Assembly: GCA_944390675.1 (NCBI GenBank)
Contig: CALXQR010000010.1
Span: 1 to 37,487, forward strand
Direction: 5' to 3'
Source: an uncultured Burkholderiaceae bacterium
GTDB lineage: Bacteria; Pseudomonadota; Gammaproteobacteria; Burkholderiales; Burkholderiaceae_F
Length of the DNA stretch: 37,487 bases
Part shown: piece after piece, positions 33,195 to 37,487 of the stretch
Layout of the letters: each line of letters opens with the position of its first letter
Position numbering within the stretch: the stretch's first letter is position 1
Program-made: the position numbers and the translations under genes
The notes under the pieces: model-generated
What the model was told of the DNA's origin: nothing
The model's database searches: none
The model's input: only the letters and a program-made list of their open reading frames with translations

Positions 33195-33749
33195 ATGAAC
33201 GTCATTGATGCGCCAAAATATAAATACTGCCCGATGTGCGCAGGATCGCTCGTGGATAAAAAGCCCGACGGCGATACCCGTGCGCGGCAGGTGTGCGAGC
33301 GTTGCGGCTTTGTTCACTACATCAATCCCATTCCCGTAGTGGGTACTTTGCCTGTTTGCAACGATCGTGTGTTGCTTTGCCGTCGCGCAATTGAACCCAG
33401 AAAAGGCAAATGGACGCTTCCAGCCGGTTTTATGGAAGCGCATGAAACGCTTCTTGAAGGGGCGCTGCGCGAGACGTTTGAAGAAACCGGGGCGCATGCG
33501 CGAGGCGGTCGCCTGTTCACAGTCATTGACGTTCCTTACGCCAGTCAAATTCATTTTTTCTTTTTAGCAGAGCTGGATTCTTTGCCTGCTGCGCCAGGGC
33601 CGGAAACAATTGAGCAGCGATTTTTCCGTGAAGATGAAATCCCTTGGGATGAGATCAGTTTTACGACTGTGAAGACGACGCTTGAGCATTATTTCGCTGA
33701 TAGGCGAGAGAACGCAGTGCGTCAACATCTTTACCGATTGGACGATTAG
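33195..33749 (+). CDS. Nudix hydrolase with zinc ribbon
   Basis: The 184-residue cytoplasmic protein has a four-cysteine zinc ribbon (Cys12, Cys15, Cys34, Cys37) followed by a Nudix fold. The Nudix box GFMEAHETLLEGALRETFEE plus TGA (78-100) fits Gx5Ex7REUxEExGU, except that Thr follows RE. The arrangement resembles NudC-like and ADP-ribose-type hydrolases, but the substrate is unknown. ATG 33195 with AGGGA upstream is used. A start at 33153 would overlap bcsG. It begins 14 bases after bcsG with no terminator between them, so it is likely co-transcribed with the cellulose genes. That may be incidental, or it may tie nucleotide-sugar clean-up to cellulose synthesis. Confidence 0.9.
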   Translation: MNVIDAPKYKYCPMCAGSLVDKKPDGDTRARQVCERCGFVHYINPIPVVGTLPVCNDRVLLCRRAIEPRKGKWTLPAGFMEAHETLLEGALRETFEETGAHARGGRLFTVIDVPYASQIHFFFLAELDSLPAAPGPETIEQRFFREDEIPWDEISFTTVKTTLEHYFADRRENAVRQHLYRLDD

Positions 33750-33825
33750 TTTGTTGTTTGGTGTCAGCACTTAGACGACACGCTGATCGGTTAGAATTGA
33801 TTCGCCAGGCCCAATAGGAGAGACC

Positions 33826-34899
33826 ATGCTGTATTCCACCGCCCGCAAGATTTTATTTTCCATGGATCCGGAAACGGCTCATTCGGTAATCATGTCTAAT
33901 TTGGACTGGGCCGTTAATCTTGGATTGACCAAACTCGTTAGCCGCGATCCGGTTGAAGATCCGATTGAAGTGATGGGATTGCGATTCCCAAATGTCATCG
34001 GGTTGGCTGCGGGGATGGATAAAAACGGCGAACGTGTGAGTGCATTCGGCGGCTTGGGTTTCGGTCACGTTGAAGTCGGCACCATTACGCCGAAGGCGCA
34101 GCCGGGCAATCCCAAACCAAGACTTTTCAGAGTGATTCCAGCTGAAGGCGTGATCAACCGCATGGGTTTTAATAACCATGGGGCCGATGAAGTGTTGGAG
34201 CATTTGCGCAGCGCCGCCGCGTTCAGAAGCAGAGGCGGCATCTTGGGTATCAACATCGGGAAAAATGCGGTTACGCCGATTGAGCAAGCGGTGGATGACT
34301 ACCTTATTTGCCTGCGAAAAGTCTACGAGCATACGGATTACGTTGCTATCAATATTTCTTCTCCCAATACCAAGAATCTGAGAGATCTGCAGGCCGATGA
34401 AGAGCTATCGCGATTGCTTCGAGCCCTGACGGATGAAAGAAAGCGCTTGAGTGATGACTGCGATGGCAAGTATGTGCCCATTGCACTCAAGATTGCACCG
34501 GACTTGCAAAACGATGAGATATTAAGAATTGCTGATCAATTGGTTAAATATGGCATTGATGGCATCATCGCGACCAACACCACGATTTCTCGCGAGGCAA
34601 TTAAAGGTATGCCGCACTGTCGAGAAACGGGAGGTTTGTCCGGGCGTCCTTTGTTTGAACGCTCAACGGAAGTGGTGGATTTGTTGTATGGACATCTGAA
34701 AGAAACATTGCCCATTATTGCAAGCGGCGGTGTAATGAGCGCAGAAGATGCTGTTGAGAAGATGAAAGCCGGCGCCAAGCTTGTGCAATTATTTACCGGT
34801 TTTATTTATTACGGTCCGGTTTTAATTCCTGACTGTGTGGATGCGGTGGCGAAATGGCGCAAAACGCAGACAGGCGCCGTTGCTTCCCAGCGTCCGTGA
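33826..34899 (+). CDS. pyrD: Dihydroorotate dehydrogenase (quinone), class 2
   Basis: Peripheral inner-membrane flavoenzyme that oxidises dihydroorotate to orotate with quinone as acceptor, the fourth step of pyrimidine synthesis. The 357 residues include the N-terminal amphipathic extension specific to class 2. Seen are GLAAGMDKNGE (59-69), GTITPKAQPGNPKPR near 85-99, NRMGFNNHG (111-119), catalytic Ser179 in NISSPNT (176-182) and a C-terminal FMN phosphate site LVQLFTGFIYYGP. GGAGAG lies just before the ATG. It ends at a strong terminator and stands alone. Confidence 0.98.
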   Translation: MLYSTARKILFSMDPETAHSVIMSNLDWAVNLGLTKLVSRDPVEDPIEVMGLRFPNVIGLAAGMDKNGERVSAFGGLGFGHVEVGTITPKAQPGNPKPRLFRVIPAEGVINRMGFNNHGADEVLEHLRSAAAFRSRGGILGINIGKNAVTPIEQAVDDYLICLRKVYEHTDYVAINISSPNTKNLRDLQADEELSRLLRALTDERKRLSDDCDGKYVPIALKIAPDLQNDEILRIADQLVKYGIDGIIATNTTISREAIKGMPHCRETGGLSGRPLFERSTEVVDLLYGHLKETLPIIASGGVMSAEDAVEKMKAGAKLVQLFTGFIYYGPVLIPDCVDAVAKWRKTQTGAVASQRP

Positions 34900-34910
34900 G
34901 TTTTTTTCTC

Positions 34911-34938
34911 AAGGCTGCTCTTCATGCAGCCTTTTTTC
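34911..34938 (+). terminator. Terminator of pyrD
   Basis: Perfect 8-bp stem AAGGCTGC (34911-34918)/GCAGCCTT (34926-34933), loop TCTTCAT, followed by a T-run. Confidence 0.9.
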
Positions 34939-35022
34939 GCAAATCGAAACAATTTCTGTTTGCATATGTGCTTCCATAGGCTACACTGATCTTATTGGTG
35001 AGACCATATCGAGAGGTGTGCC

Positions 35023-37125
35023 ATGGTCCGAAAAGTATTATTAGCCATTGTTGGAGTGGTGATTGTCTGTGCCGGTGCCCTTTGGGCCGCGGCGACATAT
35101 TTTCTTGATAACGCCACAATAGCCGAACAGCTCAAAAAAGAAGTTTCTGAGAGATTCAACCGAACATTGGTTTTCCAAGGAGAATTGGAGACCAACTTTT
35201 TCCCGAAAATTGAACTTGTGCTGCCTGCGACAACGTTATCGTTCGAAGGCAGTGAAAAGCCTCAATTTACTTTGAAGGGCGCTCGAATCGGTGTGGCTGT
35301 GATGCCGCTTATCACCGGCGACATTCGATTTGATGACGTTGTGATCGATGGTTTGCACGGTCAAGTCAATTTGTCTCGCGCGGCTCAAAAAGCGCACGCT
35401 TCTTCCTCTGTGAAGACTTCCGAGGAAAAACAAGTGCAAACAGCGCCTGTGAAGGAAGAGTCTTCAAGTCCTGCGTTTATTCGTAACCTTAATATCGCCA
35501 GTCTTGAAATTAAAAATTCCGGTTTAACCGTCTATGGACTTCAAGATCAAAAAATCTACGCGGTGGATTCATTGAACTTGAGAACCGGTCAGCTCGGTTT
35601 AAGCGGTACGACACCAGTGAAATTCAGCACGAATTTCTCTGAAAAAACGCAAGGGCTGAAAGGTCAGATTGCGCTGAATTCAACGGTGGAGTACGACTTA
35701 AAGGCTATTACGATGGGGCTTCAAAATCCCACCGTCACACTTACGGCGACACAGGACGAGCAGAATATCTCGGCTGAACTGAAGGCAAAAGCGCTCAAAT
35801 ACGTTAATCGGGATTTGCAGCTGCAGGATTTCTCTGGCACAGCGAAGGTTTCTGATATGAGTTTGAAGGCTTCGCTCAAGAGCGCTCAAACTAAAGGCAT
35901 GCAGACGTGGGAAGTCGAAGGATTGGGATTTAATGCCACTGATTCCAAGGGGCTGAGTGTTGATTTGTCCGGAAGTTTTGTCGGAGAACTCGAGCAATTT
36001 AGCCTCCAGAGCAAAGCGCTGGGCGGTGATCTGAAAGCCCAGGTAGGGCGTGCTGCGATGCATGTTCCGTTTGAAGGGCAGGTTTCTTTGACACCCGGTG
36101 AACGTGTGGATTTGAGCTTAACAGGGAAACTCGATAATGCGGCCTGGAAGAGTGAGCTTGAACTGACGGGCTTTACAGTGCCGAATATTAATGGGTACGT
36201 AACGCTTGAATCATTGAATCTGGATAAGTGGCTGCAAACGGCGGGAGCTGCTGAGTCGAAAAAGACTGCTGCGGTGAATTTACTTTCTCCGATTCAGTCG
36301 GCCTATGCCGCTCAAGCTCAAAAGCTTGACGTACTGAATAAAGCCAATGGGCGATTTGGCATTCATGTGGACTCGATGACGTATCAAGCCCTGACTATTA
36401 CGGGACTGGATACCACGATGACTTTGAATAACGGCAATCTTGCACTCACGAACATTCACGCCAATGTCTGCGAGGGAACGATTACGGGAACAGCGAAGGT
36501 TAATGTTGCCGAGAAATGGTCCCTTAATTTGAACGCCAAGGCTGTCAATACAGAGGCGCTGCTGAAGGCGCTGGGTGTCCAAAAGGCCAGACTTCATGGC
36601 AAGGCGACAGCATCGATTAATTTATCCGGTATCGGGCTCGAGGAAACGGCTCTGCTGAAGACAGTCAATGGACAAGTCTCACTTTCGGCAAATAACACAG
36701 TGCTGCAGGGACTGTCATTGGAAAAAGTGGGCAGCGCCGTCAAAGCCAAGCGCATAACCGGCCTTATCATGCGTGATGAAGATAAAACAGTGTTCTCTGT
36801 GTTGAGTGCAAACGCCGTTGTATCGAATGGTCTGCTCAATGTTCGCACGCTTGAAGGCAAGACCAATGTGGCCGAAGTCAAAGGCAACGCGCAGATCGGA
36901 CTGATTGATCACACGTTGTCAGGGTTGGTGACAGCTCGCTTGGCAACAAGTGTTGACGGGCGGCGCGTCAGTGTGCCAATCCGTTTGGGCGGCACAATCC
37001 AGACGCCAACCTATGGCATTGACTTGGAGGCGGCATTAAAAGCGGGCGTCAAAGACGTGATTAAGGAAGCGGCGAAAGACCCCAAGAAACTCATCAAGGG
37101 ACTTGAGAAGCTGTTTAAGCACTAA
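35023..37125 (+). CDS. AsmA-family protein
   Basis: The 700-residue protein has one N-terminal membrane segment (about 4-26) and a long periplasmic beta-strand-rich region. The N-terminal AsmA segment (residues 27-130) has the typical FPKIELVLPATTLSFEG and a conserved GDIRFDDVVIDG. The C-terminal AsmA_2 region (about 470-690) shows NIHANVCEGTITGTAKVN and ends with a Lys-rich tail. AsmA-like proteins are now viewed as periplasmic lipid-transfer bridges that maintain the outer membrane; that role is taken from relatives. GAGAGG lies about six bases before the ATG. It is a single-gene unit between the terminators of pyrD and its own. Confidence 0.9.
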   Translation: MVRKVLLAIVGVVIVCAGALWAAATYFLDNATIAEQLKKEVSERFNRTLVFQGELETNFFPKIELVLPATTLSFEGSEKPQFTLKGARIGVAVMPLITGDIRFDDVVIDGLHGQVNLSRAAQKAHASSSVKTSEEKQVQTAPVKEESSSPAFIRNLNIASLEIKNSGLTVYGLQDQKIYAVDSLNLRTGQLGLSGTTPVKFSTNFSEKTQGLKGQIALNSTVEYDLKAITMGLQNPTVTLTATQDEQNISAELKAKALKYVNRDLQLQDFSGTAKVSDMSLKASLKSAQTKGMQTWEVEGLGFNATDSKGLSVDLSGSFVGELEQFSLQSKALGGDLKAQVGRAAMHVPFEGQVSLTPGERVDLSLTGKLDNAAWKSELELTGFTVPNINGYVTLESLNLDKWLQTAGAAESKKTAAVNLLSPIQSAYAAQAQKLDVLNKANGRFGIHVDSMTYQALTITGLDTTMTLNNGNLALTNIHANVCEGTITGTAKVNVAEKWSLNLNAKAVNTEALLKALGVQKARLHGKATASINLSGIGLEETALLKTVNGQVSLSANNTVLQGLSLEKVGSAVKAKRITGLIMRDEDKTVFSVLSANAVVSNGLLNVRTLEGKTNVAEVKGNAQIGLIDHTLSGLVTARLATSVDGRRVSVPIRLGGTIQTPTYGIDLEAALKAGVKDVIKEAAKDPKKLIKGLEKLFKH

Positions 37126-37148
37126 AAGAAAGCAGACAATTGAGATTT

Positions 37149-37174
37149 CGGGGGCGCAAGCCCCCGAGTTTTTA
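37149..37174 (+). terminator. Terminator after the AsmA-family gene
   Basis: Stem CGGGGGC (37149-37155)/GCCCCCG (37160-37166) with a GCAA tetraloop, then AGTTTTT. It insulates the rRNA promoters from upstream transcription. Confidence 0.92.
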
Positions 37175-37195
37175 TGGTTGGATAACCTCAAAAGC

Positions 37196-37240
37196 ATATT
37201 TTCAGAAAAGACTTGACAAGTGTCGACAGCGGGTTAAAAT
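37196..37240 (+). promoter_or_regulatory. rRNA operon promoter P1
   Basis: AT-rich ATATTTT block (37196-37202), then TTGACA (37213-37218), a 16-base spacer and TAAAAT (37235-37240). The AT block starts 17 bases before the -35, as in the two following promoters, and may act as an UP element. Confidence 0.75.
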
Positions 37241-37293
37241 GCGCAATCCGTTGCTTTTGCAGAAACGAAAATCCAGATCTTGTGGTCTGAAAA

Positions 37294-37339
37294 ATATTTC
37301 TTCAAGAGCCTTGACAGTGGAAAAACCTCAGCGTATGAT
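37294..37339 (+). promoter_or_regulatory. rRNA operon promoter P2
   Basis: ATATTT block (37294-37299), TTGACA (37311-37316), a 17-base spacer and TATGAT (37334-37339). It has the same layout as P1, about 100 bases downstream. Confidence 0.72.
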
Positions 37340-37395
37340 TCCACACCCTGCTTGAGCGAACGCACAAGCAGTCAAGCGAAAAAAGAAAATAAAAA

Positions 37396-37440
37396 ATATT
37401 TTCGAAAAATGCTTGACAAGACGAATTTGAGTCTTATAAT
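37396..37440 (+). promoter_or_regulatory. rRNA operon promoter P3
   Basis: ATATTTT block (37396-37402), TTGACA (37413-37418), a 16-base spacer and perfect TATAAT (37435-37440). It is the strongest of the three and nearest to the leader. Transcription would start near 37447. Confidence 0.88.
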
Positions 37441-37453
37441 TCTCAAACTCGTC

Positions 37454-37487
37454 AGCTCGAAACGAGCTACGAACTGTTCTTTAAAAA
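37454..37487 (+). promoter_or_regulatory. rRNA leader hairpin and boxA antitermination element
   Basis: A small hairpin AGCTCG/CGAGCT (37454-37468) precedes TGTTCTTTAAAAA (37475-37487), close to the boxA consensus TGCTCTTTAACAA. Together with the strong promoters this identifies the start of an rRNA operon whose 16S gene lies beyond the window. Confidence 0.8.

Noticed and set aside
37140-37355. A 71-codon frame after the AsmA-family gene
   Set aside because: It covers a terminator and two strong promoters, has no ribosome binding site and resembles no protein.

Overview
The window looks like a chromosomal segment of a betaproteobacterium of the order Burkholderiales. The moderate base composition, gene content and protein character suggest a host-associated Sutterellaceae-type bacterium (Sutterella/Parasutterella-like). 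This placement is inferred from overall protein character; no 16S sequence is present. Nearly all of it is ordinary, densely packed core genome with clear intrinsic terminators between convergent or adjacent units. There is no phage, insertion sequence or CRISPR array.

Layout. 1-526: two tRNA-Lys genes (CUU and UUU anticodons) read leftward from one promoter, then the recA control region. 527-3700: recA-recX, convergent with folD. 3027-6118: a leftward sensor kinase/response regulator pair. 6244-13231: rpiA, yggX (opposite strand), the DEAH helicase gene hrpA and a membrane-anchored heterodisulfide-reductase-like iron-sulfur protein. 13266-20860: a long leftward block holding an RlmL-type rRNA methyltransferase, holA, lptE, leuS, a xanthine permease and xpt. 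21083-21303: an internally deleted remnant of a gene, probably of the ATP-grasp type, still with its ribosome binding site and terminator. 21490-24421: a three-gene iron-complex-type ABC importer. 24571-25219: two small AT-rich XRE regulators resembling antitoxins but with no toxin next to them. 25263-25339: initiator tRNA-fMet on the minus strand. 25618-33180: a cellulose synthesis operon bcsA-bcsB-bcsZ-bcsG, followed closely by a Nudix hydrolase. 33826-37125: pyrD and a large AsmA-family protein. 37196-37487: three evenly spaced strong promoters and a boxA-like element, the control region of an rRNA operon that begins just past the window.

The most unusual part is the cellulose locus. BcsA keeps every glycosyltransferase motif, and BcsG keeps the metal-binding and nucleophile residues of the phosphoethanolamine transferase. 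The PilZ domain of BcsA, however, has lost key c-di-GMP-binding residues (RxxxR reads HxxxR and D/NxSxxG reads QxSxxE), and the BcsZ cellulase has Asn where the family has its catalytic base Asp. No bcsC (outer-membrane export), bcsQ, bcsE or bcsF is present. Taken together this suggests a reduced phosphoethanolamine-cellulose system that may have been uncoupled from c-di-GMP and carries a catalytically dead BcsZ. That reading is inference from sequence. Other points worth a second look are the deleted gene remnant, the repeated rRNA promoter modules, a nine-codon leader ORF before xpt, and the orphan antitoxin-like pair with a near-perfect inverted repeat.
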